From assembly GCF_032598785.1 (NCBI RefSeq), contig NZ_CP102984.1: a stretch of 64,000 bases of DNA; one strand, written 5' to 3'. Positions 26,337-36,398 of this stretch are shown here, piece by piece. The number at the start of each line of letters is the position of its first letter. Within the stretch, counting starts at the first letter, position 1. The notes below the pieces were generated by a model. That model was given only the letters and a program-made list of their open reading frames with translations. It was not told the DNA's origin and searched no databases. The DNA is from Terrisporobacter petrolearius (GTDB lineage Bacteria > Bacillota > Clostridia > Peptostreptococcales > Peptostreptococcaceae). Position numbers and translations under genes: made by a program.

Positions 26337-27647
26337 TTAATTTGGAATTACAATATTAACTTTAAATTCATCTTCATTAAAATCAATCACTAAACTTCCG
26401 TCATACTTTTCTAAAGTCTTTCTTATGTTTTCTAAGCCTAAGCCATCATGATTAATTTTTGTGCTTTTAATTTTTTTATTTTTCATAATTGGTTTTTCTT
26501 TCATGGAGTTTACTATATTTATAACTATAAAATCATTGAATTTATTCACATGAAATTTTATATAACTGTTATCTTCCACTTTTTTTGCTGCTTCTATAGA
26601 ATTATCCAAAAGGTTTGCAAATATTGTTGTAATATCAATTTCTCTTATAAAGCCAAGGTCTATCTCCCCTATTTTACAATCAAAATCTATGTTAGTATTT
26701 TTTATAATTTGATATTTATCATTTAAGATAATATTTAATATTCTATTACTTGTATAATACTTTTGATTTAATTCATTTAACATTAAATGAATATCATTTG
26801 TATATTTCTTAGCCAAGTCTTTTTCTTTATTTTCATACAACCTTTCTATAGATTGTAAGTGATTTCTTACATCGTGAATTAGTTTTCGAGATTCTTTATA
26901 TTTATTTTCCAAATTATCATAATACTTGTGTTGTAGCTCACTTTGTTGATGGTATAATTTAACTTCATTTTGCAAAGTATTATTTTTTGATACAGTATCA
27001 AAAATATGAGTTACATATATATTTAAAGTCAATATTAAAACTACATTTGCAACTAGCAAAACACTTTCTACAAATCCAGCGTATAGTTGTAATAAGTAAA
27101 CTAGGGTCATTATATAAATTACGCTAAATAAAGGAATAACTAAAAAATTAAAACTTTGAATTTTGCTTATAATTTTAGCTTCTCGTCTATTTATGAAATT
27201 CGTAAAAAGTTTTATATAAACATATTCTATAATTCTAATTAAAAATACTACAGTTATTTGCAAGTAAACTAAACTTGAAAAATAAAATCCTCCATAAGAT
27301 ATTACAAAAGATATAAAAAAACTAACCAGTAAGTCTATAAATAAAAAACAAAGAGCAAATATACAATAATATAATAAATAAAGTTTTGAATCATTATATA
27401 AAAAATGTCCTATTATCAATATTCCACTTAAAAATGTAATCACATTTACTAAAATACTTCCTGATAAGGCACTACATGATAAAGCCATATTAAATAGTAC
27501 AAATGCAAATATATAACTTATCTTTTTTCTATATATTTTTCTATCTACTTTTTTCATAAAATCAAAGCAAGCATAAACAATAAATACACTTCCTATGATT
27601 GGCAATATTAAGTATGCAGCTAAGTCAATATAATTATTAATTTCCAC
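26337..27647 (-). CDS. Agr-like sensor histidine kinase (GHKL type)
   Basis: A 436-residue kinase with an N-terminal sensor of about six membrane helices (residues 8-215), a coiled coil, a phospho-acceptor region with LIHDVRNHLQSIERLYE (H in HDVRNH) and a GHKL ATPase domain with NLLDNSIEAAKK (N box) and DGLGLENIRKTL (G box). This is the AgrC/ComD architecture that senses peptides. It is translated right after the LytTR regulator gene, but no agrB or agrD-like gene is visible nearby. Confidence 0.88.
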   Translation of the reverse strand: MEINNYIDLAAYLILPIIGSVFIVYACFDFMKKVDRKIYRKKISYIFAFVLFNMALSCSALSGSILVNVITFLSGILIIGHFLYNDSKLYLLYYCIFALCFLFIDLLVSFFISFVISYGGFYFSSLVYLQITVVFLIRIIEYVYIKLFTNFINRREAKIISKIQSFNFLVIPLFSVIYIMTLVYLLQLYAGFVESVLLVANVVLILTLNIYVTHIFDTVSKNNTLQNEVKLYHQQSELQHKYYDNLENKYKESRKLIHDVRNHLQSIERLYENKEKDLAKKYTNDIHLMLNELNQKYYTSNRILNIILNDKYQIIKNTNIDFDCKIGEIDLGFIREIDITTIFANLLDNSIEAAKKVEDNSYIKFHVNKFNDFIVINIVNSMKEKPIMKNKKIKSTKINHDGLGLENIRKTLEKYDGSLVIDFNEDEFKVNIVIPN

Positions 27648-27658
27648 TACCCCCTTAT

Positions 27659-28363
27659 CTATTTCTCAATATGATTACTAAGATAAATATTGAGAGAATT
27701 TCTAAACTCACTTGATTTTTTTTGAGATAAAGGTATTACACTTTCATCCATCATATAAATGTCATAACCTTTGATAGATTTTATATTATACAAATTTACT
27801 ACAAAGCTTTTATGAGGCATTTCAAAACCAAAACCTTTCATTTTATCACTAATTGCTGAAATTTTATCTTTTATGATATGAGTCTTTTCATTTGTTTTCA
27901 TAAGTATTTTTCTAGATGTATATTCAAAATAGTATATTTTTTTTACATCTATTCTTACTAATCCATCTTCTGTCATAAAATCTATTAAAAATTCTTCCTC
28001 TTCTTTCATATAGGATAAAGCTTCATCAAGTTGTTCATAAAGATCTTTTTCCTTAATCGGTTTTACTAAATAACCAAAAGCGTGAACACTAAAAGCAGAA
28101 GATGTGTAGTCTGTATAATTTGTCACATAAATTATTTTCACTTTTTTATCGTAAGTCCTAATTTTTTTAGCTGTTTCTATTCCATTAATCCCTCCCATAT
28201 CTATGTCTAAAAATATAATGTCAAACTTCTCTTCACCTTCTAACAATTCTTCTCCACTTTTATATGAGTATATTTGCAAATCTTTTATCTTGTAATTTTC
28301 TATTTTTTCTTTTGTGTGATTAAGGATGATTAAATCATCGTCACAAATAGCTATTTTAATCAT
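27659..28363 (-). CDS. LytTR-family response regulator
   Basis: A 234-residue regulator of the AgrA/VirR type: receiver domain at 1-120 with acidic pocket (IAICDDD), phospho-aspartate in DIIFLDIDMGG and lysine in YLVKPIKEKD, then a LytTR DNA-binding domain (IYYFEYTSRKILMKT, FVVNLYNIKSIKG). It is the first gene of a leftward operon with the kinase, YhfC-like protease and lipoprotein. LytTR proteins bind pairs of about 9-bp direct repeats; none was identified here. Confidence 0.9.
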   Translation of the reverse strand: MIKIAICDDDLIILNHTKEKIENYKIKDLQIYSYKSGEELLEGEEKFDIIFLDIDMGGINGIETAKKIRTYDKKVKIIYVTNYTDYTSSAFSVHAFGYLVKPIKEKDLYEQLDEALSYMKEEEEFLIDFMTEDGLVRIDVKKIYYFEYTSRKILMKTNEKTHIIKDKISAISDKMKGFGFEMPHKSFVVNLYNIKSIKGYDIYMMDESVIPLSQKKSSEFRNSLNIYLSNHIEK

Positions 28364-28508
28364 TAATAATTACCTCTCCCCTTGCTTATTTTCATTATAT
28401 CTACTTAAGAAATATAATATCAATAAGTCTGCTTAAGGTATAGTTTTTTATACATAAGTTACAGTTAAATTAAATATAAATATTTTATGAATATATAAAT
28501 TGTTATAT

Positions 28509-28543
28509 AAAAAATACCTAGAGAATTTCTCTAGGTATTTTCA
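28509..28543 (-). terminator. Terminator of the hemerythrin gene
   Basis: Stem AAAAATACCTAGAG / CTCTAGGTATTTT with a tight loop just after the stop at 28549. Confidence 0.85.
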
Positions 28544-28548
28544 TTAAA

Positions 28549-28956
28549 TTATTTTGATTTAGTTTTTATATGTTGTGCAACTTTCACATCTTCTCTTTTT
28601 ATATGATTAATTATCCAATTACCAACTTTATTATTGATATCTCCCACCAAAACAATACTTGAACCCTCTGCCAAAAGTCTTTTATGTATACTTTCAACTT
28701 GTTCCACAAAATGTTTATGATATTTTTTATGATTATTATAGTCAGGGTAACTATATTTCATTTGTAAGGCCTCTTCATGAGCAAAATGTGTTTTTGTATA
28801 AGAAGATAAAAATTTAACTGTTCTTTCTAATTCATCTCTACCTTTCCCCTTACTACAAGCCTCTAACAAATCATTAATTGCTCTTATTAATTCTTTGTGT
28901 TCTGTATCAATTTGCATATTTCCTGTTAATAAATCATCTGACAATTTATACGCCAT
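28549..28956 (-). CDS. Bacteriohemerythrin
   Basis: A 135-residue hemerythrin. The diiron ligands follow the family pattern: H in TEHKELIRAIN, H and E in FAHEEALQMK, H pair in YNNHKKYHKHFVEQV and H/D in WIINHIKREDVK. It binds O2 reversibly and is used in anaerobes as an O2 store or sensor. The ATG at 28956 follows GAGGGAG closely; the upstream in-frame start overlaps that site. Monocistronic. Confidence 0.9.
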   Translation of the reverse strand: MAYKLSDDLLTGNMQIDTEHKELIRAINDLLEACSKGKGRDELERTVKFLSSYTKTHFAHEEALQMKYSYPDYNNHKKYHKHFVEQVESIHKRLLAEGSSIVLVGDINNKVGNWIINHIKREDVKVAQHIKTKSK

Positions 28957-29126
28957 TTCTCTCCCTCTCAATCCATAATTATTTTGTAAAATGTTACCAA
29001 AATAATATCATTATATTTTAATAAAGTCAATTATACGTCATAAAATCACTATATTTTATATTGTAATCACAGAATTTATAATCAAATGTTTTTATATTAA
29101 TACATTTTTAGTTCTAATTATGCAAT

Positions 29127-29178
29127 AAAAAACTATTTTGAACCTTGCCTAAAGCCAAATGTATTCAAAATAGTTTTC
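29127..29178 (-). terminator. Terminator of ilvE
   Basis: Perfect 14-bp stem AAAACTATTTTGAA / TTCAAAATAGTTTT with a 21-nt loop, 40 bp after the ilvE stop. Confidence 0.8.
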
Positions 29179-29218
29179 ATAGTAAATTATTTTTATCTTA
29201 ATATTTTTATATTTTCAA

Positions 29219-30247
29219 TTACTCAGATATTACTTTTATCCAACCTTCTGGTGCTTCTATTTTACCCATTTGTATTCCTGTTAATGTATCGTATAATTTC
29301 TTACAAATTGGTCCCATTTCAGTCGCTCCATTTGAGAAGCATATTTCTTCATCCTTATATGTTACTTTCCCAACTGGTGATAATACTGCTGCTGTTCCAC
29401 ATAAAGCACATTCTGTAAAATCTTTTAATTCCTCTACATGTACTTCTCTTTCTTCAACTTCTAGTCCAAGGTATTTTTTTGCTACATACATTAAAGAACG
29501 ACGTGTTATTGATGGCAATATAGTATCAGATTTTGGCGTAACTATCTTTTTATCCTTTGTTACAAATATAAAGTTTGCTCCACCTGTTTCTTCAACCTTT
29601 GTTCTTGTTTGTGCATCTAGATACATATTTTCATCGAACCCATTTTCATGAGCAACTTGAAGTGGGTGTAAACTCATAGCATAATTAAGCCCTGCTTTCA
29701 CGTGACCTGTACCATATGGCGCAGCTCTATCAAAATCACTTACGCATATACTAAGTGGCTTAACTCCGCCCTTAAAATATGGTCCAACAGGCGTTGTGAA
29801 TACTCTGAATTGGAACCTAGTATCTGGTTTCACTCCTATAACTGATCCACTTCCAAATATATATGGTCTTATATATAGTGTACCTCCACTTCCAAATGGT
29901 GGTACAAAATCAATATTTGCCAACACTACTTGTTCTATTGCATCTAAGAACTTTTCATGTGATATTATTGGCATATGCAGCCTTCTCGCTGAATCTGCTA
30001 AACGTTCAGCATTAAGGTCAGGCCTAAATATAACTACCTTTCCATCTTCTGTTCTGTAAGCTTTTAAGCCTTCAAAGCAAGTCTGTGCATATTGTAAAAC
30101 TCCTGCACATTCATTAATTACAACATTTGAATCTTCTGTTAAAATTCCTTCATCCCAAGTTCCATGCTCATAATTAGATACATATCTTTTAGCAGTTTGT
30201 CTATAATCAAACCCTAAGTTTTTCCAATCTAGATTTATATTTTCCAT
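29219..30247 (-). CDS. ilvE: Branched-chain amino acid aminotransferase
   Basis: A 342-residue fold-type IV PLP aminotransferase that interconverts Val, Leu and Ile with their 2-oxo acids using glutamate/2-oxoglutarate. The PLP lysine is in GTGHVKAGLNYAMSL, with EETGGANFIFV and SITRRSLMYVAKKYLG as flanking family blocks; length and the N-terminal LGFDYRQTAKRYVS match the class II IlvE group. AGGAGGGG precedes the ATG. No T-box or other leader is visible in the 140 bp upstream. Confidence 0.93.
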   Translation of the reverse strand: MENINLDWKNLGFDYRQTAKRYVSNYEHGTWDEGILTEDSNVVINECAGVLQYAQTCFEGLKAYRTEDGKVVIFRPDLNAERLADSARRLHMPIISHEKFLDAIEQVVLANIDFVPPFGSGGTLYIRPYIFGSGSVIGVKPDTRFQFRVFTTPVGPYFKGGVKPLSICVSDFDRAAPYGTGHVKAGLNYAMSLHPLQVAHENGFDENMYLDAQTRTKVEETGGANFIFVTKDKKIVTPKSDTILPSITRRSLMYVAKKYLGLEVEEREVHVEELKDFTECALCGTAAVLSPVGKVTYKDEEICFSNGATEMGPICKKLYDTLTGIQMGKIEAPEGWIKVISE

Positions 30248-30330
30248 GTTTCCCCTCCTAAATCTATTTTTAAAGTCCTTTATATTATAATGTATCCATC
30301 TTTTTAATACAATTTATAGATTTTAAAATA

Positions 30331-30364
30331 GAAAAAGGAATATTTACGTAAATATTCCTTTTCT
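30331..30364 (-). terminator. Terminator of the HMA gene
   Basis: Near-perfect palindrome GAAAAAGGAATATTTA / TAAATATTCCTTTTC with a 2-nt centre, between the HMA stop and ilvE. Confidence 0.8.
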
Positions 30365-30390
30365 CAAATATAAATAATTTTATTTTTAGT

Positions 30391-30603
30391 TTATTCTACA
30401 CTTATTAAGTTAAAACCTAAGTCATCTATTAACTCTTTAACTTTTTCAATATCTACACTATCATTCATATCTACAATAGCATACTTTCTGTCTAAATTAA
30501 CTTCTAAGACCTCTACACCATCAATATCTTCTGTTAAAACATCTTTTAAATTTACCACACAATGGCTACATCTCATTCCTTCAATAGATAACTTTCTTTT
30601 CAT
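30391..30603 (-). CDS. Heavy-metal-associated (HMA) domain protein
   Basis: A 70-residue single-domain protein with the ferredoxin-like HMA fold and metal-binding site MRCSHC at residues 10-15. It looks like a CopZ-type metallochaperone, but no CopA-type ATPase or copper-responsive regulator is in the window, so the metal and partner are unknown. Strong AGGAGG upstream, own terminator. It follows the peptide-binding lipoprotein gene by 25 nt on the same strand. Confidence 0.82.
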   Translation of the reverse strand: MKRKLSIEGMRCSHCVVNLKDVLTEDIDGVEVLEVNLDRKYAIVDMNDSVDIEKVKELIDDLGFNLISVE

Positions 30604-30628
30604 GTAGTCTTTCCTCCTGTTAATTAGT

Positions 30629-32311
30629 TTATTTACTCATTTGTAAGTTAGAAATTCCTTTATAAATATCGAAATCATTAGGATGAATAGTTCCTTCAAG
30701 TCTCTTATTAGATACTATAAAATTATCTAGTATTCCTAAAGATATAAATGAAGCTTTTTCAGCCACATATTTTTGAATTTGATCATATATTTTTTTAGTT
30801 TCATCCTCTGATTTAGAATTTCCCAAAGACTTAATATATGTGGATATTTCCTTATCTTTTATATTGCACGATTCCAGTATATCTCTAGCATCTGGAATAC
30901 TTGATAAAGAATAACCAACTACTGCTAAATCATAATTTTTAGAATCAATAGCTTTAGTTAAGTCTTTTTCATTTAATTCTTTAATCACACTTTTAATCCC
31001 TATTGAGGCTAAATTTTGTCTTATAATGTTTGCTACCTTTATTCTTTCACCGTTACTGTTAGATACCACGATGTTTAATTCTACTTGATTTAACACTTCT
31101 TTCATTTCTTTTTTTGAAAGCTCTGAGTTAGAAGATGCCCCTGTAGAATTATCCTCTATTATACCTTGTAAGTTTTGCGAATTTTGTTTACTTGACTCAG
31201 CTTGTTTTTGAGATTCTAAAGATTCATTTACTGATTTAAGCCCCTCAGTTAAGTATTCTATGGCCTTTTCTTTATTAAATGCTAAATTATTAATGTCTTT
31301 ATTGTAATATTTACTAGTTGTATTAAGAGGGAAATATGATAAAGTTGCATTTCCTATATAAGCTTCTTTTAAAAGCTTCTCTCTATCTATGGCAGAAATT
31401 ACGGCTTTTCTAAAGCTAACATTTTTTAGAAATTCATTATCGTAATTAAATATAACCATTTCGTAGTCTCTGCCTTCATAGTTAGTAACATTAAACTCTT
31501 TCTTTTTCTCAAACTTACTTAATTCTGATAGATCTATGCTTGTAATATCACTATCTAGGGCAAGTACCATCTCTGTTTGTGACTCCTTATCAGGAACTAG
31601 TTTCACAAATATTTCTTTTCTATTTTCTGGCAAATTACTGAAATATTTTTCATTTCTCTCAAGTATAATATATTTTCTATCAACATAGTCTTTTATTTTA
31701 TAAGGTCCATTTCCTAAAAGGTTGTACTTGTACTGACTTATTTCATCAGTTTTTAAGTTACCCAATCTTTCCTTTGAAACAATAGGAAAAGTTAATTTGT
31801 CTATTACAAAAGGGTCATTTTCTTTCAAATTAATAGTAAAATTCTTGCTGTCACTTATATGTATTGATTCAATGTTTTTTACTAAGTCTGAGTAAGGACT
31901 ATCATTTGTTTTTTTGATTAAATCAACTGTAAAGCTAACATCACTAGAAGTTACCTCTTTATTATTGTGCCAAGTAGCATCATGATTTAATTCAATATTT
32001 ATACTCTTTCCATCTGATGACTTTGTATATTTTTCAACTAACCTTTGTTCCACATTGTAATTCTCGTCAATTTCAAATAAACCATCATAAATTAAATTCA
32101 TTATGTATCCTACTGATTTATCTTTGTTTAGTAGAGGATTTATAGTAGTTGGAAATAACATTGTCAAATGAATATAGTTAGACTCTTGAATATTCAACTC
32201 ATTTATCTCATCATTATTATCATTTTTATTTTCTTTTTCTTTAGAACATCCTACAGTTCCCAGAACTATGGTTAAAACTATTGCTAGAAGTTTTATTAAT
32301 TTTTTCTTCAT
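30629..32311 (-). CDS. Extracellular solute-binding lipoprotein, family 5 (peptide-type)
   Basis: A 560-residue lipoprotein: signal peptide with lipobox GTVGC at about residues 18-22, then the SBP_bac_5 fold (TINPLLNKDKSVGYIMNLIY, the DGKSINIELNHDATWHNNKE block). Homologues bind oligopeptides or similar solutes for ABC importers. No permease or ATPase gene is beside it, and the region around residues 360-395 is a low-complexity S/Q/N linker. Its ATG overlaps the lytic transglycosylase stop, so it belongs to the polA-coaE-slt transcript. Confidence 0.85.
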   Translation of the reverse strand: MKKKLIKLLAIVLTIVLGTVGCSKEKENKNDNNDEINELNIQESNYIHLTMLFPTTINPLLNKDKSVGYIMNLIYDGLFEIDENYNVEQRLVEKYTKSSDGKSINIELNHDATWHNNKEVTSSDVSFTVDLIKKTNDSPYSDLVKNIESIHISDSKNFTINLKENDPFVIDKLTFPIVSKERLGNLKTDEISQYKYNLLGNGPYKIKDYVDRKYIILERNEKYFSNLPENRKEIFVKLVPDKESQTEMVLALDSDITSIDLSELSKFEKKKEFNVTNYEGRDYEMVIFNYDNEFLKNVSFRKAVISAIDREKLLKEAYIGNATLSYFPLNTTSKYYNKDINNLAFNKEKAIEYLTEGLKSVNESLESQKQAESSKQNSQNLQGIIEDNSTGASSNSELSKKEMKEVLNQVELNIVVSNSNGERIKVANIIRQNLASIGIKSVIKELNEKDLTKAIDSKNYDLAVVGYSLSSIPDARDILESCNIKDKEISTYIKSLGNSKSEDETKKIYDQIQKYVAEKASFISLGILDNFIVSNKRLEGTIHPNDFDIYKGISNLQMSK

Positions 32312-32868
32312 TAGTTCCTTCCTTCCTTGCTGTATAACATATTATATTGCTCATAATTTTTCTTTACTTTATTTACGTATTTATCAGTTTCAGAAAAAGG
32401 TATAGTATGTAAATTTTCTCCGTCCTTACTAAACTCTTCATCCGATAACCATTTTCTTACATTTCCAGAACCACCATTGTATGCTGCAACTACTAAGTCA
32501 GTCTTACCGAATTCTTTGTACAAGGTGTTGAGATACCAACAACCTATTCTTATGTTAGTTTCTGGATCATATACATCTATATCATCATTTAACTCTAATT
32601 CTTCTATTGCCCAATCTCTTGTAACATCCGCAATTTGCATCAAACCTTTTGCACCTCTACGTGATAGTGCTTCTTCATTAAATTTACTTTCTGCTTTTAT
32701 AATACTATAAACTAAATTTTCATCTAGATTATATTCCTCTGCATATTTCTGCACATATGCAGAGTACTTCCTTGGATAGAGTAATGTTTTTATTCTTCCA
32801 CCTTCTAAATAAATCGCTCCGCCTAAGATTATAATAACAGATAAGATTATAATACTCTTCTTATACAC
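32311..32868 (-). CDS. Membrane-anchored lytic transglycosylase (SLT family)
   Basis: A 185-residue protein with one N-terminal membrane helix (IIILSVIIILGGAIYL) and a goose-lysozyme-like SLT domain: catalytic glutamate in IIKAESKFNEEALS, then RGAKGLMQIA and AAYNGGSGNVRKWL. It cuts the MurNAc-GlcNAc bond to 1,6-anhydro products. The GTG start overlaps the coaE stop by 8 nt, implying translational coupling. Confidence 0.9.
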   Translation of the reverse strand: MYKKSIIILSVIIILGGAIYLEGGRIKTLLYPRKYSAYVQKYAEEYNLDENLVYSIIKAESKFNEEALSRRGAKGLMQIADVTRDWAIEELELNDDIDVYDPETNIRIGCWYLNTLYKEFGKTDLVVAAYNGGSGNVRKWLSDEEFSKDGENLHTIPFSETDKYVNKVKKNYEQYNMLYSKEGRN

Positions 32869-33463
32869 TCCAATTCTCCTTTATATAATTCAAAAATGTA
32901 AAAGCCTTTTTCTTCAACTCGTCAATTGTACCTGAATTATCTATTATATAATCTGCATATTTTGCCTTATTTTCTTGACTCATTTGAGATTTTATTCTAC
33001 TAAGTGCCTCCTCAGTAGAACAATTATCTCTATTTTTTATTCTTTCAATTTGTATATCTTCATTACAAGTAACTACTAGTAATTTATCAACAAAATTTAA
33101 ATAATCTGACTCAACAAGTAGGGCTGCATCTAGTATTACTATTTTTTTATTCTGATTTTTATACTCATCAATTTGATTACTTACATTTTGCCTTATCACT
33201 GGATGAGTTAATTTGTTAAGTTGAATTAGTTTTTCATCATTATTAAATACTATTCTTCCTAAAGCCTTTCTATTTAAAGAACCATCTTGATTTTTTATAT
33301 GGTTTCCGAAAGTATCATATACTTTCTTAAGTAATTTTTCATCATCATAAATTTGTCGTGCAATAATATCTGCATCAACTATATCTATATTTTCCTCAAT
33401 AAATATTGCAGACAAACTACTTTTTCCACATCCAATATTTCCCGTTAATCCTAAAATAAGCAT
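32861..33463 (-). CDS. coaE: Dephospho-CoA kinase
   Basis: A 200-residue P-loop kinase for the last step of CoA synthesis (phosphorylation of the 3'-hydroxyl of dephospho-CoA). Walker A is GLTGNIGCGKSSLSA at residues 5-19, followed by DADIIARQIY, and the LID arginine region RDNCSTEEALSRIKSQM. It lies 9 nt after polA, the standard firmicute order. Confidence 0.95.
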   Translation of the reverse strand: MLILGLTGNIGCGKSSLSAIFIEENIDIVDADIIARQIYDDEKLLKKVYDTFGNHIKNQDGSLNRKALGRIVFNNDEKLIQLNKLTHPVIRQNVSNQIDEYKNQNKKIVILDAALLVESDYLNFVDKLLVVTCNEDIQIERIKNRDNCSTEEALSRIKSQMSQENKAKYADYIIDNSGTIDELKKKAFTFLNYIKENWSV

Positions 33464-33471
33464 ATTTTCAC

Positions 33472-36126
33472 CTACTTAGTTTCATACCAAGAATCACCAA
33501 CATTTAAATCCACATCTAAATGTACTTGTAAATTTACTGCTGATTCCATCTCTTCTTTTACTATTTTGCTTACTTTATCTATTTCTTCTTCTACTGCCTC
33601 AACAATAAGTTCATCGTGTACTTGTAATATTAGTTTTGATTTAAGTTGCTCATCTTTTAATCTATTATATACATTTACCATAGCTATTTTTATAATATCA
33701 GCTGCGCTTCCTTGAATAGGAGCATTCATGGCAAATCTTTCACCTTGTTTTCTCACCATAAAATTACTTGAGTTTATTTCTGGAATGTATCTTCTTCTGT
33801 TAAATTCGGTTAATACATAACCTTTTTCTTTTGCTTGTTCAATAACTTTATCCATAAAGTCCTTTATGCTAGAGTAATTTGCAAAATAACTTTCTATATA
33901 AGCCTTGGCCTTTGCCACAGGTATATTTAAGTCTTGTGATAAACCAAAATCTGTTTTACCATAAACTATACCAAAGTTTATAGCTTTAGCTTCACTTCTT
34001 TGTGTAGAGTTAACTTCATTTACACCTATACCAAATATTTGTGATGCTGTTTTTGAGTGAATATCCATATGATTTTGGAATGCTTCTATCATATGCTCGT
34101 CACCACTCATATGAGCTAATACTCTAAGTTCTACTTGAGAGTAATCTGCATCTACTAGTTTTGAGTTTTCATCAGCAATAAATACTTTTCTTATTTCTCT
34201 ACCCATTTCTGTTTTAACAGGTATATTTTGTAGATTAGGCTCCGTAGATGATATTCTTCCTGTAGTTGTTATTGTTTGATTAAATGAAGAATGAATTCTA
34301 CCGCTTATTGGATTGATTATATTGCTTAATCCTTCCACATATGTTGAGTTTAACTTAACTATTTGTCTATATTCAGTAATTTTGTCTATTATTTCATGTT
34401 TGTCCCTAAGTTTTTCTAATACATCTGCATTTGTAGAGTATCCTGTTTTAGTTTTCTTAATTACTGGTAGTTCTAGCTTTTCAAATAATATGACTCCCAA
34501 TTGTTTAGGTGAATTTATATTGAATTTTTCTCCAGCAAGTGAGAATATTTCTTCTTCTAAGTTTGCAATTATGTTTTTAAATTTATCACCAAGATCTTTT
34601 AATTGATTTTTGTCAACTGCTATACCATAGTATTCCATAGATCCTAATACTTCTACCAATGTCATTTCCACATCATAGAATAAGTACTCCATATCCATGT
34701 CTTTAAATGCTTTCTCCATAATTGGATATACATTATAAACTATGTTTATCATTTCTCCAAAATATGTACTTAATTCTTCCATGTCTAAATCTTGGAATTT
34801 CTTAGCTTTAACTCCTCTTCCTAAGATCTCTTCTTGGGATTTCACCTTTTTAGTTAAATATTTCATAGCTATATCACTACATTCATAAGACGTAGATGAT
34901 TTTGAATCTATTAAATATTCTCCTATGGCTATATCAAAGAAAATATTATTCATTTCCATATTGTATGGTTTGAAAGCTAAATAATCATCTTTTAAATTGT
35001 AACCTATTTTCTTAATTTCTTCATTAGAAATTATCTCTTTTATTAATTCTAATTCCTCGCCATTTAAATAATAAATATCTGTTCCATTTGAGCTTACAAA
35101 TACATATTGTATATTTTTATCTAATATATTTCCTACTTTTTTTACAGTTTTTATAAATAATTTATTAGTTTTTTCAATCTCTTTTTTAAATTCTTCAACA
35201 TTATCTAAGTGATTAATATTTAGATCTATCTTTTCTTCTACAGAAGATTCTTCACTTCCTGAGTCCATAGATAGTACTTGTTTTATTAGTGTGTTGAATC
35301 CAAATTTTTTAAATTCTTCTATTACTTCATTTTTATCATAATCTCCAAAAGATAATTCATCTAGAGTTACTTCAATAGGTACATCTCTTATAATTGTGGC
35401 AAGTTTTTTACTAAATACAGCTTGCTCTTTGTTTTCTTCTATTTTTTTCTTAACACTTCCTTTTAGTTGTTCAGTGTTTTCTATTAAATTTTCAATAGAA
35501 GAGAACTCTTTTATAAGTTTTATACCTGTTTTTTCTCCTATACCTGGAACCCCTGGTATATTGTCTGATTTATCTCCCATTAATCCTTTTAAGTCTATAA
35601 ATTGTGTAGGAGTCATTTCATATCTTTCTAGAACTGAATCATAGTTGTATTCTTCCACTTCTCCTACACCTTTTTTAGTGATTAATGTGGTTGTTTTGTT
35701 TGATGCAAGTTGTATAGCATCTTTATCTCCTGTAACTATGTATACTTTAAAGTCGTTGTCTTCTCCCATTTTTGAAACTGTACCAATTAAATCATCAGCC
35801 TCATATCCTGCCATTTCCATTCTATGAATATTAAAAGTATCTAATAATTCTTTTAATGGCTCTAATTGTTGACCAAGTTCATCTGGCATCTTCTTTCTTC
35901 CTGCTTTGTACTCAGTAAATTCTTTATGTCTAAATGTTGGCGCTTTCATATCGAAAGCAACACTTATATGAGTTGGTTTATAATCATCTATTATTTTAAA
36001 TAACATTCTAGTAAAACCATATATGGCATTAGTTTTTAATCCTTCACTATTACTCATGTCTGGTAATGCATAAAATGCTCTATTTATTATCGAGTTTCCA
36101 TCTATAATTATTAATCTTTTGTCCAA
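33472..36126 (-). CDS. polA: DNA polymerase I
   Basis: An 884-residue Pol I: 5'-3' exonuclease (residues 1-290; IYGFTRMLFKIIDDY, GDKSDNIPGVPGIGEKT), a central 3'-5' exonuclease-like domain and a family A polymerase domain (LVDADYSQVELRVLAHMSGD, AINFGIVYGKT, VHDELIVEA). The central domain lacks the DxE of motif Exo I, so proofreading is probably lost, as in several Gram-positive Pol I enzymes. I chose the TTG at 36126, 8 nt after TAGGAG; an upstream open extension is not family-like. Confidence 0.93.
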   Translation of the reverse strand: MDKRLIIIDGNSIINRAFYALPDMSNSEGLKTNAIYGFTRMLFKIIDDYKPTHISVAFDMKAPTFRHKEFTEYKAGRKKMPDELGQQLEPLKELLDTFNIHRMEMAGYEADDLIGTVSKMGEDNDFKVYIVTGDKDAIQLASNKTTTLITKKGVGEVEEYNYDSVLERYEMTPTQFIDLKGLMGDKSDNIPGVPGIGEKTGIKLIKEFSSIENLIENTEQLKGSVKKKIEENKEQAVFSKKLATIIRDVPIEVTLDELSFGDYDKNEVIEEFKKFGFNTLIKQVLSMDSGSEESSVEEKIDLNINHLDNVEEFKKEIEKTNKLFIKTVKKVGNILDKNIQYVFVSSNGTDIYYLNGEELELIKEIISNEEIKKIGYNLKDDYLAFKPYNMEMNNIFFDIAIGEYLIDSKSSTSYECSDIAMKYLTKKVKSQEEILGRGVKAKKFQDLDMEELSTYFGEMINIVYNVYPIMEKAFKDMDMEYLFYDVEMTLVEVLGSMEYYGIAVDKNQLKDLGDKFKNIIANLEEEIFSLAGEKFNINSPKQLGVILFEKLELPVIKKTKTGYSTNADVLEKLRDKHEIIDKITEYRQIVKLNSTYVEGLSNIINPISGRIHSSFNQTITTTGRISSTEPNLQNIPVKTEMGREIRKVFIADENSKLVDADYSQVELRVLAHMSGDEHMIEAFQNHMDIHSKTASQIFGIGVNEVNSTQRSEAKAINFGIVYGKTDFGLSQDLNIPVAKAKAYIESYFANYSSIKDFMDKVIEQAKEKGYVLTEFNRRRYIPEINSSNFMVRKQGERFAMNAPIQGSAADIIKIAMVNVYNRLKDEQLKSKLILQVHDELIVEAVEEEIDKVSKIVKEEMESAVNLQVHLDVDLNVGDSWYETK

Positions 36127-36356
36127 GTTTATCACTCCTATATTTTTCAATATTATATATTTATATATCTTATTATATACCCAGATATTATTATTTAATA
36201 ATACCACAATAATCAAATTATATTAAGGTGTTTAATAAGAAAATCACCTTATCTTCATAATTATCAATCATAGTTTTTTTATGTGCACTGTTATATATAC
36301 TTTACTTTTTTAAGTATCTTAAAACATTTTTATTATAATTAAATATATCTTTATAC

Positions 36357-36385
36357 TTGATTTTAATTTAAGTCTTTGTTATAAT
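36357..36385 (+). promoter_or_regulatory. Promoter of tRNA-Leu
   Basis: Near-consensus sigma-A promoter: TTGATT at 36357-36362, a 17-bp spacer and TATAAT at 36380-36385, 13 bp before the tRNA. Confidence 0.8.
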
Positions 36386-36398
36386 TTAGTAATAATAT

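Noticed and set aside
26337..28548. Complete Agr quorum-sensing locus
   Set aside because: Only kinase and regulator are present; no AgrB-like protease or AgrD-like peptide was found, including in the short gaps.
33472..36216. N-terminal extension of DNA polymerase I
   Set aside because: The extra 30 residues are not family-like, and TAGGAG is placed for the TTG start at 36126.
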